From: Pseudomonadota bacterium
Lineage (GTDB): Bacteria; Pseudomonadota; Alphaproteobacteria; Sphingomonadales; Sphingomonadaceae
Assembly: GCA_023390415.1 (NCBI GenBank)
Contig: JAEWCW010000104.1
Span: 1-29,443 of the forward strand
DNA length: 29,443 bases
Direction of reading: 5' to 3'
The position numbers and the translations under genes are program-made. Below are positions 1-7,859 of this stretch, piece after piece (position 1 is the stretch's first letter; the number at the start of each line of letters is the position of its first letter). The notes under the pieces are model-generated. The model made no database searches. It was not told where the DNA came from and saw only the letters and a list, made by a program, of their open reading frames with translations.

Positions 1-173
1 CCGACCGAGGATCAAATCTATCGTCCCGCAAAGTGAAGGTCTTTTCTACGCGCCGCCGCCCCGGTAAGGAGCCCATGGGGGCCAGCGCGCCCGCGCAGCG
101 GCCGGAGCGCCAAGCATCGTATTGAGAAGGGCGGGCGTCCCTCGCGGCGGCCGACTTTCGACGGAGAGAGAAT

Positions 174-953
174 TTGGCGATCAAGCCGAGCAGCAATGAG
201 GCATTCTACCGCGAGGTCGACGAGGAGCTGCGCAAGGAGCGCGCCCAGCAGGCGTGGCATCGCTTCCGCTGGGCGATCATCGGCGGCTTCGTCCTGCTGA
301 TCGCTGCGATCGGCGGCTTCATCTGGTGGCAGAATCACCGCGAGCGCCAGGCCGAGGCGTCGGGCGAAGCGTTGATCCAGTCGCTCGATCACCTCGAAAA
401 GGGCCTCGCGTCGCAGGCCGGGCCGCTTCTGACAGAGGTCGAGGCGAGCAGCATCGACGGCTATCGCGCCGCAGGCCAGTTCGCGCGCGCCGACATGATG
501 ATCCAGTCCGGCAACAGCGCCGGTGCCATCGCCATCTTCCAGCGCCTCGCCGGCGACGAAGGCCTCGCCGAGCCCTATCGCCACGCCGCCCTGGTCCGCC
601 AGACCGCGCTCGAATTCGACCGGCTTCAGCCGGACGCGATCATCCAGCGACTTGGGCCGCTCGCCCGCGCCGGCCAGCCGTGGTTCGGAAGCGCCGGCGA
701 GATGGTCGCCCATGCCCATCTGCGGGCGCAACGGCCCGGCCCGGCCGGCCAGATGTTCGCGGCGATCGCCCGCGACGAGACCGTCCCCGCCTCGATCCGT
801 TCGCGCGCCGTTCAGATGGCGGGTGCTCTTGGTGTCGACGCGGTGCCGGCGACCCCGGCCAATCAGGCGACGCCGGCGCCCGCCGCTGCGCCTGCCGCCG
901 CTCCGGCTCCGGCCAATGCCCAGGCGCCGGCGGCCCCGGCAACGAAGGAATGA
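174..953 (+). CDS. TPR-like inner-membrane protein (YfgM family)
   Basis: A 259-residue single-pass membrane protein. A short basic and acidic cytoplasmic N-terminus is followed by one transmembrane helix at about residues 33-51 and a helical TPR-like periplasmic domain to about residue 215. The C-terminal tail of about 40 residues is nearly all Ala and Pro. This matches the YfgM / TPR_21 family, known in Escherichia coli as an ancillary SecYEG partner that works with periplasmic chaperones. The start is a TTG, chosen because GGAGAG lies 5 bases ahead of it and the protein begins normally from there. The stop overlaps the region where bamB begins, and yfgM-bamB-der is a conserved order in proteobacteria, so an envelope-biogenesis role is likely. 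The exact molecular role in this organism is inferred. Confidence 0.85.
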   Translation: MAIKPSSNEAFYREVDEELRKERAQQAWHRFRWAIIGGFVLLIAAIGGFIWWQNHRERQAEASGEALIQSLDHLEKGLASQAGPLLTEVEASSIDGYRAAGQFARADMMIQSGNSAGAIAIFQRLAGDEGLAEPYRHAALVRQTALEFDRLQPDAIIQRLGPLARAGQPWFGSAGEMVAHAHLRAQRPGPAGQMFAAIARDETVPASIRSRAVQMAGALGVDAVPATPANQATPAPAAAPAAAPAPANAQAPAAPATKE

Positions 954-955
954 GA

Positions 956-2287
956 ATGAAGCCTTATCTGTTCGCGATGGTCGCTGTCGCCGCACTCACC
1001 GGCCTTTCCGGCTGCGGCATTTTTGGAGGCGGCGACGGCCCCAAGGGCACGCCGACCGTCGGCGAGCGAATCCCGGTGCTGAGCAGCGAGGCGGGGGTCG
1101 AGGTCGATCCCGAGCTGGCCGGGGTCCCGGTTGTCCTACCCGCGCCGGTGGTCAATTCCGAATGGGCGCAGTCCGGCGGCAACGCCTCCAAGTCGGTCGG
1201 CCATGTCGCGCTCGGGACCGCCCCGGCCCAGGCCTGGAGCGTCTCGATCGGGACCGGAAGCAGCAATAACGGCCGCCTCGGCGCCGCGCCCGTGGTCGGC
1301 GATGGCCGCATCTACACGATCGACACGCAGGCGAACGTCCGCGCGATCAACCCGGAGACGGGCGCCACCATCTGGCAGCGCCAGATCGCCGGCCCCGATG
1401 CCAGTAGCCGCACCTTGTTCGGCGGCGGCGTCGGCTTCGCCAACGGCCGGGTCTATGCCACCAACGGCGCCGGCGACGCTGCGGCGCTCGATGCCGCGAC
1501 CGGCAACCAGATTTGGCAGGCCCGCCCCGGCGGCCCGCTGCGCGGCTCCCCGACCATCTCGGCCGACAGCGTCTATGTCGTCAGCCAGGACAACCAGCTG
1601 TTCGCGCTCAACGAGCAGAACGGCCAAACCCGCTGGTCCGCCTCCGGCTCGATCGAGGCCTCCGGCGTGTTCGGCGCGGCCTCTCCGGCATTCGGCCAAT
1701 CGACCGTGGTCGCCGGCTATTCGTCGGGCGAGCTCGCCGCCTATCGCTTCGAAAACGGCCAGGAGGTCTGGTCGGACGCGTTGAGCCGCACCACCGTCAC
1801 TACCTCGGTCCACGCACTCACCGACATCGACGCCGATCCGGTCATCGACCAGGGCCGGGTCTTCGCCATCGGCCAGGGCGGCCGCATGGTCGCGATGGAG
1901 CTCAATACCGGCCAGCGCGTCTGGGAGCTGAACATCGCTGGCATCGCCACCCCCTGGGTCGCGGGCGATTGGGTGTTCGTCGTCACCGACCAAGCGCAAC
2001 TGCTCGCCATCGCGCGCTCCACCGGCCGCGTGCGCTGGATGGCGCAGCTCCAGCGCTGGCGCGACCAGGCGGACCGGCGCGGCCCGATCAGTTGGCAGGG
2101 CCCGGTGCTCGCCGGCAACCGGCTGGTGCTGGTCAACTCGCTCGGCCAGATCGTCTACGCGTCGCCGACCGACGGCTCGGTGCAGCAGACGATCGCGACC
2201 CGCACGCCCTTCTCGTTGCCGCCGGTGGTTGTGAACAACACGCTGCTGCTCCTCGACGACAGCGGCCGCCTCACCGCCTGGCGCTGA
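956..2287 (+). CDS. bamB: Outer-membrane assembly lipoprotein BamB
   Basis: BamB is a lipoprotein of the BAM complex that helps fold beta-barrel proteins into the outer membrane. The 443-residue protein starts with a lipoprotein signal ending in L-S-G-C (Cys20). It then shows repeated PQQ-like beta-propeller blades, recognisable as recurring A-x-D-x-x-T-G-x-x-x-W units such as ALDAATGNQIW and AMELNTGQRVW. Two ATG codons lie close together. The one at 956 is preferred because AAGGA sits 6 bases upstream, whereas the ATG at 950 would have no spacing from it. Either way the gene starts at the stop of the upstream TPR gene, so translation is probably coupled. Neighbours on both sides fit the yfgM-bamB-der cluster. 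Confidence 0.93.
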   Translation: MKPYLFAMVAVAALTGLSGCGIFGGGDGPKGTPTVGERIPVLSSEAGVEVDPELAGVPVVLPAPVVNSEWAQSGGNASKSVGHVALGTAPAQAWSVSIGTGSSNNGRLGAAPVVGDGRIYTIDTQANVRAINPETGATIWQRQIAGPDASSRTLFGGGVGFANGRVYATNGAGDAAALDAATGNQIWQARPGGPLRGSPTISADSVYVVSQDNQLFALNEQNGQTRWSASGSIEASGVFGAASPAFGQSTVVAGYSSGELAAYRFENGQEVWSDALSRTTVTTSVHALTDIDADPVIDQGRVFAIGQGGRMVAMELNTGQRVWELNIAGIATPWVAGDWVFVVTDQAQLLAIARSTGRVRWMAQLQRWRDQADRRGPISWQGPVLAGNRLVLVNSLGQIVYASPTDGSVQQTIATRTPFSLPPVVVNNTLLLLDDSGRLTAWR

Positions 2288-2320
2288 TCGACCGCTTGCG
2301 CAGCGCCGCGGGCTGACGCA

Positions 2321-2346
2321 CTCTCCCCCCTACAAGAGGGGGAGAG
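2321..2346 (+). promoter_or_regulatory. Hairpin that includes the ribosome binding site of the next gene
   Basis: CTCTCCCCC at 2321-2329 pairs perfectly with GGGGGAGAG at 2338-2346, leaving an 8-base loop. The right arm is also the Shine-Dalgarno sequence of the gene starting at 2350. No T-run follows, so a terminator is less likely than control of translation. A similar hairpin precedes the PilZ gene at 4638. Confidence 0.5.
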
Positions 2347-2349
2347 CTC

Positions 2350-3180
2350 ATGGATGATGCGCCCGTCCTCGCCGCGTTTCCGCGGCGACCGCTGAAGCTG
2401 GTCCGGACCCGCGATCATGTCCGAAGGCGGCTGCTCGGGCTCGGCTTCGTCATCCTGCTGGCGATCCCCGCGGCCTGGTTCCTCTTCGACGTGTGGCGTG
2501 AAGCCGGCCTGCGTGCGGACCTTCGCGAGCGCGGCGTCGTCGCGGACGTACTCCAGTCCGAGGGGACCTGCACGTCGCGCCGCCAGATCAGCGGCGACGA
2601 GCCGCTCGGCTGCAACCTCACCATCACCTATGCCGTGCAGAAGGAGCATGGCGGCGGCACTCGAACCGCCGACGTCTGGCTGGACGGCGACGCCCCGCGG
2701 GTCTTCGCGCCGCCGGCCGTCTACGATCCCGAGGCGCCTGACCGGGTGATGCTTCGGAGCGAGGTCGATCGCGACATGCGCTGGGGCGAGGTGGTCGGGC
2801 CCAGCATCCTCGCCGTCTTCCCGCTGCTCGCCCTGCTCTGGTGGCTTGCGACCGGAAGCGGCGCGCTCGCCCGAGCAGCGCGAGATCCGGATCCGGTGAT
2901 CGTTCCTGTCGAGCGGATCGCAAGGCGGGGCAAGTGGCTGCAGGTCTGGTTCCGCGCGCCTGACGGCGGCCAGCCCGTCGTCAACGAATTTCCCGAAGGC
3001 AGCGGCCCTCTGTTCGTGGAACCGGCGCGGGACGGTTCGCCAGATCAGCCCTACGTTCTTGCACTCGCGCGGCCGGGCAGGCCCCCGGTCCTGCTCGACC
3101 GCGATCTCGGCCGGCTCGACTTCACGGACGAGGAGCGGCGGGCCGTCCAACTCGCGGCGGGGGAGTCGTCAGGCGGTTGA
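2350..3180 (+). CDS. Membrane protein with two helices, DUF3592-like
   Basis: A 276-residue protein with two transmembrane segments, at about residues 26-48 and 151-172. Between them is an extracytoplasmic domain of about 100 residues with two cysteines (in TCTSRR and GCNLTI) that could form a disulfide. The arrangement resembles DUF3592-type proteins, but no diagnostic motif is visible and the assignment is tentative. After the second helix there is a soluble region of about 100 residues. It starts at an ATG 62 bases after bamB, with its Shine-Dalgarno in the right arm of a hairpin. It ends just before der, so it interrupts the usual bamB-der adjacency. Function unknown. Confidence 0.8.
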   Translation: MDDAPVLAAFPRRPLKLVRTRDHVRRRLLGLGFVILLAIPAAWFLFDVWREAGLRADLRERGVVADVLQSEGTCTSRRQISGDEPLGCNLTITYAVQKEHGGGTRTADVWLDGDAPRVFAPPAVYDPEAPDRVMLRSEVDRDMRWGEVVGPSILAVFPLLALLWWLATGSGALARAARDPDPVIVPVERIARRGKWLQVWFRAPDGGQPVVNEFPEGSGPLFVEPARDGSPDQPYVLALARPGRPPVLLDRDLGRLDFTDEERRAVQLAAGESSGG

Positions 3181-3213
3181 CCGCGAACGGCGGGACGGGC
3201 AGTGCCCCGGGCC

Positions 3214-4569
3214 ATGGCCCGCCTCCCCACAGTCGCGATCGTCGGACGCCCGAACGTCGGCAAATCGACCCTGTTCAACAGGCTGGTCGGAAAGCGCCTT
3301 GCGCTGGTCGATGACCGGCCAGGCGTGACCCGCGACCGTCGCGAAGGCGACGCGACCCTGCTCGGCCTGGAATTCCGGGTGATCGACACCGCCGGCTACG
3401 AGGACGAGGATCCGGACACGTTGCCGGGCCGTATGCGCCAGCAGACCGAGGCCGCGGTGCGCGAAGCGGACGTCGCCCTGTTCCTGATCGACTCGCGGGC
3501 CGGCGTGACGCCGCTTGACGAGGAGATCGCCCGCTGGCTGCGTGCGTCGGAGGCACCCGTCGTCCTTGCGGCAAACAAGGCCGAGGGCCGGGCCGGCGAG
3601 GCGGGGCTCTACGAGGCCTATTCGCTCGGCCTGGGCGAGCCGATCGCGATCAGCGCCGAGCATGGCGAAGGCGTCGCCGACCTGTTCGATCGCCTGCTCC
3701 CGCATCTCGAGCGCGACGAGGAGGAGGCCGAGGAGGAGGAAGGCGAGGGGCCGCTGAAGCTCGCCATCGTCGGCCGCCCGAATGCCGGCAAATCGACGCT
3801 CATCAACCGGATCCTCAACGAGGAGCGGCTGATCACCGGCCCCGAAGCCGGCATCACGCGCGATTCGATCGCGATTGACTGGCAGTGGCAGGCGCCGGAC
3901 GGGACCGTCCGCCCGGTGCGGCTCATCGACACGGCCGGAATGCGCAAGAAGGCGCGGGTCGAGGACAAACTCGAAAAGCTCTCCGTCGCCGACGCGCGCC
4001 GGGCGATCGATTTCGCCGAGGTCGTCGTGCTTCTGCTCGATGCCACGCTCGGCCTCGAGGCGCAGGACCTCAAGATCGCAGACCGCGTGCTCCAGGAAGG
4101 CCGGGCGCTCATCATCGCGATCAACAAGTGGGACGTGGCCGAGGACATGAGCCGGCTGTTCCAGGGCATCAAGGCCGCCCTCGGCGAGGGGCTCTCTCAG
4201 GCGCCCGGCGTGACCCTGCTGACCGTGTCGGCGATGACCGGCAAGGGGATCGACACGCTCATCAACGCCGCCTTCGAGGTCCGCGACACCTGGTCGCGGC
4301 GAGTCTCGACCGGACAGCTCAATCGCTGGTTCGAGGAAGCGATCGACAAGAATCCGCCGCCCGCGCCGGGCGGCAAGCGGATCAAGCTGCGCTACATCAC
4401 CCAGGTCAATACGCGGCCGCCCGCCTTCGTCGTGTTCGGCAACCGCACCGATGAGCTTCCGGGCAGCTATCATCGCTACCTGATCAACGGCATGCGCCGC
4501 GAGCTCGGGTTCGGGGCAGTGCCGATCCGTCTCAATTTCCGGGGCGGACGCAACCCCTACGACAAATGA
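3214..4569 (+). CDS. der: Ribosome-assembly GTPase Der (EngA)
   Basis: Der is a tandem-GTPase needed for 50S ribosomal subunit maturation. Both G domains are complete. The first has GRPNVGKST, DTAGYED and NKAE. The second has GRPNAGKST, DTAGMRKK and INKWD. A Glu-rich linker joins them, and a KH-like C-terminal domain ends in NPYDK. The first-domain G4 motif is NKAE and not NKxD, a variation that I recall from other alphaproteobacteria. The start is uncertain: an ATG at 3214 gives MARLPTVAIVG, while a GTG at 3202 in frame adds four residues and has a weak GGGAC upstream. Length (about 450) is normal for the family. It closes the cluster with bamB. Confidence 0.95.
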   Translation: MARLPTVAIVGRPNVGKSTLFNRLVGKRLALVDDRPGVTRDRREGDATLLGLEFRVIDTAGYEDEDPDTLPGRMRQQTEAAVREADVALFLIDSRAGVTPLDEEIARWLRASEAPVVLAANKAEGRAGEAGLYEAYSLGLGEPIAISAEHGEGVADLFDRLLPHLERDEEEAEEEEGEGPLKLAIVGRPNAGKSTLINRILNEERLITGPEAGITRDSIAIDWQWQAPDGTVRPVRLIDTAGMRKKARVEDKLEKLSVADARRAIDFAEVVVLLLDATLGLEAQDLKIADRVLQEGRALIIAINKWDVAEDMSRLFQGIKAALGEGLSQAPGVTLLTVSAMTGKGIDTLINAAFEVRDTWSRRVSTGQLNRWFEEAIDKNPPPAPGGKRIKLRYITQVNTRPPAFVVFGNRTDELPGSYHRYLINGMRRELGFGAVPIRLNFRGGRNPYDK

Positions 4570-4605
4570 TCGCGTAAACCGCTTCTTAACCGGACTCGCG
4601 CGATT

Positions 4606-4630
4606 CTCTCCCGAAGCTCAAGGGGGAGAG
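4606..4630 (+). promoter_or_regulatory. Hairpin that includes the PilZ gene ribosome binding site
   Basis: CTCTCCC at 4606-4612 can pair with GGGAGAG at 4624-4630 across an 11-base loop. The right arm is the Shine-Dalgarno of the gene starting at 4638. Stem sequence and position mirror the hairpin at 2321-2346. No T-run follows. Confidence 0.45.
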
Positions 4631-4637
4631 ACTCGAA

Positions 4638-4958
4638 ATGCGCGTGAATGCCTCGCTCGAGCGGAGCGTCGCCTTCAATCGCAGGCGCTACGTCCGCCAT
4701 TCGGTGCAGATCGGTGCAGGCCTGTCTGCCAACATCCGTCCGTCCACCCCGGTCGCCGTCACCGACCTCTCCTGCGGCGGCTGCGGGATCGAGACCGACT
4801 CGGTGCTCAACCCGACCGACAAGGTGTGGCTGAAGATGCCCGGCTTCGAGGCCTGGCCGTGCAAGGTCGTCTGGGCCGAGGATGGCCGCGCCGGCCTCTC
4901 CTTCGATCACCCGCTCCACCCGGCGGTCGTCGCCCACATCGCCGGCTCAACCGGATAG
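4638..4958 (+). CDS. PilZ-domain protein, predicted c-di-GMP binder
   Basis: A 106-residue single-domain PilZ protein. Both c-di-GMP signature motifs are present: RxxxR at Arg16-Arg20 (within RRRYVRH) and [D/N]xSxxG at Asp43-Gly48 (DLSCGG). The predicted beta-barrel follows, ending with GLSFDHPLHP. Such stand-alone PilZ proteins usually act as c-di-GMP-responsive adaptors for motility, exopolysaccharide or cell-cycle functions; the partner here cannot be read from the neighbours. A strong GGGGGAGAG ribosome binding site lies 7 bases before the ATG. The gene is separated from der by 68 bases that contain the hairpin, so it may be transcribed on its own. Confidence 0.88.
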   Translation: MRVNASLERSVAFNRRRYVRHSVQIGAGLSANIRPSTPVAVTDLSCGGCGIETDSVLNPTDKVWLKMPGFEAWPCKVVWAEDGRAGLSFDHPLHPAVVAHIAGSTG

Positions 4959-5012
4959 CTTGATTCCGCCAAGCGCTGGTCTAGGCTCGTTTCCCTGATT
5001 GGGGAGACGGCG

Positions 5013-5750
5013 ATGAAATCACTCGTTTATCTGGCTGGTGCCGCGCTGCTCGCGCTCGCGCCGCCGGCATTCGCGCAGCTCCCCGCGCCGGAGCCTCAGG
5101 ACGACGCCCAGCAGCTTCTCGCCGCGCTGCGTGAAATGGTCGCATCGACCCGCGCGGAGATGTTCGCCCCTGGCCCGGAAGTGCCCGGCTGGAACGAGGG
5201 CGGCGAGGATCCCGATGCCGCGCTTCGCCGTGCCGGGGCGGACGATCATGTGTTCCTGATCACCTCCCCCGACGGCCCTGCGGTGGTGATGCTGACCCGG
5301 CGCCCGGTTTCCGATTTCGCGCCGGCGGACTGGACGATCGTCGACAGCTACGGCTCGTCCGCGACCACGCTGGCAAATCCGTTCGTCCAGTTCATCTCGC
5401 TGACTTCACACTACGTGATCGGGCTGCGCGCGAGCAGCCGGCGCGAGGCGAGCGTCGATTGCGCCGATCCGGTCGCCAACGCGATCCTCTACGAAGTGCC
5501 GGGCGCGCCGGTCTCGTCGCGCGACGACGACATGCCGATCTGGTTCCGGATCGCCTTGCTCGCGGCCGAGGAGCAGGTGGTGTGCAGCCGCTACGAGCGC
5601 GCCGGCGACGGCTGGACGAGCCGTGCCTTCCTTCCCGACGGCCGCTCGCTTCCCGGGCTGGACGACGAGGGCGAGCGGATCAGCATCGTCCCGGCGGGGC
5701 CGGTCGACGAGCTGCTCCGCCGCGCTGCGGCGGCCGCTCGACCCGCTTAA
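5013..5750 (+). CDS. Exported protein of unknown function
   Basis: A 245-residue protein with a clear Sec signal peptide (MKSLVYLAGAALLALAPPAFA, cleavage expected after AFA). The mature part is acidic, with two cysteines (in SVDCAD and VVCSRY) that could form a disulfide. I recognise no catalytic motif or named domain. The start is supported by GGGGAGA 6-7 bases upstream. It is transcribed toward the DUF418 gene, and the two stop codons overlap within the palindrome at 5742-5755. Most likely periplasmic. Confidence 0.8.
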   Translation: MKSLVYLAGAALLALAPPAFAQLPAPEPQDDAQQLLAALREMVASTRAEMFAPGPEVPGWNEGGEDPDAALRRAGADDHVFLITSPDGPAVVMLTRRPVSDFAPADWTIVDSYGSSATTLANPFVQFISLTSHYVIGLRASSRREASVDCADPVANAILYEVPGAPVSSRDDDMPIWFRIALLAAEEQVVCSRYERAGDGWTSRAFLPDGRSLPGLDDEGERISIVPAGPVDELLRRAAAAARPA

Positions 5751-5755
5751 GCGGG
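5742..5755. terminator. Palindrome shared by two convergent stop codons
   Basis: CCCGC at 5742-5746 and GCGGG at 5751-5755 flank TTAA. Those four bases hold the TAA stop of the rightward gene (5748-5750) and the TAA stop of the leftward gene (5747-5749). The short GC stem could act as a weak bidirectional terminator, but there is no T-run on either side. Confidence 0.35.
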
Positions 5756-6997
5756 AGAGGGGCGCCGCATCGGCTGCGGCTGCCAGCGCGCCAGCGAGCG
5801 CCACAGCCATTCGAACGGGCCGTAGGCGAAGCGCTCGAGCCAGGGCTTGGACCAAGCCAGCATCAGTATCCACATCGCAATGACGACGAGCCAGAGCTCG
5901 GCGCGGCTGAGCGATCCGTAATAGCCCAGCCCCCAGCCGTAGAAGAGGGCGGTCATCAGGATCGACGTGCCGAGATAATTGGTGAAGGCGGCGCGGCCGG
6001 CGGCTGCGATCCGCTCGACCAGGCCCCCTCCCCGGCGCGTGAGCAGAATGACCAAAGCGGCGATCGCGACGACCAGTACGGGTCGAAACAAGGTCGTGCC
6101 GAACAACGTCACCGCCGCCAGCACTTGCACCGCGAATCCGCTGGACCAGAGCAGCCAGGCGCCGATCGCATAAGCGGGAAGCCCGATCGCGAAACCGATC
6201 GTCGCCACCTTCCGGTAGCTCTCGTCGCTCCACGCGCCGGTGAAGAAGCCGCTCTTCAGCCCGGCCATTCCGAACAGCATGTAGCCCAGGGTCTCGCAGG
6301 CGAACATCATCGTCATCGTCACCGGGGCGAACGCCTTTTCGGTGAGCTGGTGGTGGACGAGGGCGCTCCAGGGGCCGAGGTGAAGCGCCATCTCGTCGGC
6401 GAGCCTGGCGGGCGTGGGGACTCCGAGTCCCTGCTGCATCTGCGCCCATTGCCGGACGGCCTCCGGATCCGGATTGGGAAGGCTTGCGGCGTTGCCGATT
6501 ACGAAGAAGCCGATCGCCATCAGTGCGAAAATCAGAGCCTGGATTCCGACCAGGGCCACGCCCCAGCGGACGAGCCTGCCCGGCTCCTGGTTCCGGAACA
6601 ACCAAGCGACCATGCCGATCATCGCGTAAGTGGTGAGAATGTCGCCGAACCAGATCAGGTAATAATGGAGGAAGCCGAAAACGAGCAGCCAGAGCATCCG
6701 GCGGAAGTGGACGGAAGCGGGCGACTCGTTCTTCGCCCGGGCTCGCTCGATGACCAGGAGCATGCTGGCCCCGAACACGAACGAGAATAGGCCGCGCATC
6801 TTGCCGTCGATGAAGACGAAGTTGAATGCCCAGGCGACGAGATCGATCTCGCTTTCGGTGCCGTAGGCGCGGGGGTTCATATAGGCGGCCTCGGGCATCG
6901 CGAAGGCGACGATGTTCATCGCCAAAATGCCCATCACCGCCACGCCCCGGACGATGTCCAGGGTGACGATGCGCCTCTGCGCAATCCCCTCGCTCAT
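5747..6997 (-). CDS. DUF418-family multi-pass membrane protein (YeiB-like)
   Basis: A 416-residue protein with many hydrophobic helices. It opens with the family-typical RIVTLDIVRGVAVMGIL, followed by a K-M-R-G-L-F-S segment and a FGFLHYYLIWFGDIL segment, and ends in the DUF418 C-terminal region (FTNYLGTSI, then FYGWGLGYYG, then a basic PFEWLWR tail). These are hallmarks of the YeiB/DUF418 group, whose members are often predicted transporters or acyl-transfer-like membrane proteins without proven function. The ATG is preceded by GGGGGAG. Its stop overlaps the stop of the convergent exported-protein gene. It begins 21 bases downstream of bfr on the same strand, so it may be read through from there. 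Confidence 0.85.
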   Translation of the reverse strand: MSEGIAQRRIVTLDIVRGVAVMGILAMNIVAFAMPEAAYMNPRAYGTESEIDLVAWAFNFVFIDGKMRGLFSFVFGASMLLVIERARAKNESPASVHFRRMLWLLVFGFLHYYLIWFGDILTTYAMIGMVAWLFRNQEPGRLVRWGVALVGIQALIFALMAIGFFVIGNAASLPNPDPEAVRQWAQMQQGLGVPTPARLADEMALHLGPWSALVHHQLTEKAFAPVTMTMMFACETLGYMLFGMAGLKSGFFTGAWSDESYRKVATIGFAIGLPAYAIGAWLLWSSGFAVQVLAAVTLFGTTLFRPVLVVAIAALVILLTRRGGGLVERIAAAGRAAFTNYLGTSILMTALFYGWGLGYYGSLSRAELWLVVIAMWILMLAWSKPWLERFAYGPFEWLWRSLARWQPQPMRRPSPA

Positions 6998-7018
6998 GCT
7001 CCCCCCTTTCCGGCGGGA

Positions 7019-7498
7019 TCAGTCCTCCGCCGGCTTCGACTGCAACTGGATATAGTTTTCGATGCCCATCCGCTCGATCATCTCGAACTGGGTCTCGATC
7101 GTGTCGATATGCTCTTCCTCGTTGCCGAGGATCTCCGCGAACAGGTCGCGGCTGACATAGTCGCGGACCTCTTCGCAATGCGCGATCGCGCCCCGCAGCT
7201 GGGCTACGGCCTCGATCTCGACCTCGAGGTCGGCGCGGAGGATCTCCTCGACCGTTTCGCCGATCCGGAGCCGGCCGAGCATCTGGAAATTGGGGAGGCC
7301 GCCGAGGAACAGGATGCGCTCCGAGAGCCGGTCCGCATGCTTCATCTCGTCGATCGATTCGTGGCGCTCGAACTCGGCGAGCCGCCGGACGCCCCAATTG
7401 TCGAGCATCCGATAGTGGAGCCAATATTGATTGACCGCGGTGAGCTCGTTCTTCAGCGCCTCGTTGAGCAGCTGGATGACCCGTTCGTCGCCCTTCAT
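7019..7498 (-). CDS. bfr: Bacterioferritin
   Basis: Bacterioferritin is a 24-subunit, haem-containing iron store that oxidises ferrous iron. This 159-residue protein has the full set of ligands at canonical positions: Glu18, Glu51, His54, Glu94, Glu127 and His130 for the diiron ferroxidase site, and Met52 for the haem between subunits. Tyr25 is also conserved. A longer open frame extends upstream to 7750, but the true start is the ATG at 7498: AGGAGG lies just ahead of it and MKGDERVI is the standard N-terminus. It lies 91 bases downstream of bfd on the same strand, the usual pairing of store and release partner. Confidence 0.96.
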   Translation of the reverse strand: MKGDERVIQLLNEALKNELTAVNQYWLHYRMLDNWGVRRLAEFERHESIDEMKHADRLSERILFLGGLPNFQMLGRLRIGETVEEILRADLEVEIEAVAQLRGAIAHCEEVRDYVSRDLFAEILGNEEEHIDTIETQFEMIERMGIENYIQLQSKPAED

Positions 7499-7589
7499 CG
7501 CGGCCTCCTGTCCTGCCCGGGGCATAGGCCAAACGCCCCTGCTTTGGAACCAGAAACCGCGGTTTTCCGCCGGGAATCGCGTCCTTGGA

Positions 7590-7760
7590 TCAGGCTGCGG
7601 AGCGCTCCGCGGCAATGATCTCGCGTGCGAATGAGAAGCATTGTCCGCAGCGCGGCCGCCGCCCGCACGCTGCATAAGCGCTGGAGGGGCAGGCGGCGCC
7701 GTCCCGGGCTGCCTGGCGGACCTGCGATTCCCTGAGGGCGTTACAGACACAAACGATCAT
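7590..7760 (-). CDS. bfd: Bacterioferritin-associated ferredoxin
   Basis: Bfd is a small [2Fe-2S] protein that docks on bacterioferritin and passes electrons to release stored iron. The 56-residue product starts MIVCVCNA and keeps the CxC pair near its N-terminus and a CxxC (CGQC) pair later, the expected four cluster ligands; two further cysteines lie between. An upstream in-frame ATG at 7772 would add four residues. I chose 7760 because MIVCVC is the family's standard beginning. The Fur-like palindrome at 7782-7796 lies about 20 bases upstream, which fits induction under iron limitation. bfr follows on the same strand. Confidence 0.92.
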   Translation of the reverse strand: MIVCVCNALRESQVRQAARDGAACPSSAYAACGRRPRCGQCFSFAREIIAAERSAA

Positions 7761-7781
7761 AGTGATCGGCATTACCGTTAA

Positions 7782-7796
7782 TGCGACTTATTCGCA
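7782..7796 (-). promoter_or_regulatory. Candidate Fur box upstream of bfd
   Basis: TGCGA (7782-7786) and TCGCA (7792-7796) form a perfect inverted repeat around a 5-base AT-rich spacer. The shape TGCGA-N5-TCGCA resembles the Fur sites known in proteobacteria. It is 22 bases upstream of the chosen bfd start, where Fur binding would block transcription when iron is plentiful. It is also 11 bases from the EcfG promoter serving the divergent gene. Confidence 0.6.
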
Positions 7797-7806
7797 ATAG
7801 CTTTTC

Positions 7807-7831
7807 GGAACGGCCTGTTCGAGCCTGCGTT
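7807..7831 (+). promoter_or_regulatory. EcfG-type general stress promoter
   Basis: GGAAC at 7807-7811, then a 16-base spacer, then CGTT at 7828-7831. This is an exact match to the alphaproteobacterial sigma-EcfG consensus (GGAAC, 16-17 bases, CGTT). Transcription should start near 7838, giving a leader of about 22 bases before the ATG at 7860. Confidence 0.75.
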
Positions 7832-7859
7832 GGCGGGCCGAACCAGGAAGGAAATCGCC

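Noticed and set aside
1..36. A short open frame ending in TGA that might be the end of an upstream gene.
   Set aside because: Only 11 codons are visible, with no recognisable motif. The remaining 37-173 bases hold no gene, RNA or terminator I can support.
18..995. Long Arg/Gly-rich open frame on the minus strand.
   Set aside because: It lies opposite the TPR and bamB genes, has low-complexity composition, and no domain or ribosome binding site. High GC content produces such shadows.
2321..2346. The first hairpin as a terminator of bamB.
   Set aside because: No T-run follows and the right arm is the ribosome binding site of the next gene, so translation control is the better reading.
5406..7532. 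A 708-residue open frame on the minus strand.
   Set aside because: It runs in the wrong frame under DUF418 and bacterioferritin, with Arg/Pro-rich nonsense sequence and no motif.
7019..7750. A bacterioferritin gene starting at 7750.
   Set aside because: The extra N-terminus has no family match. The AGGAGG site and MKGDERVI start put the gene start at 7498.
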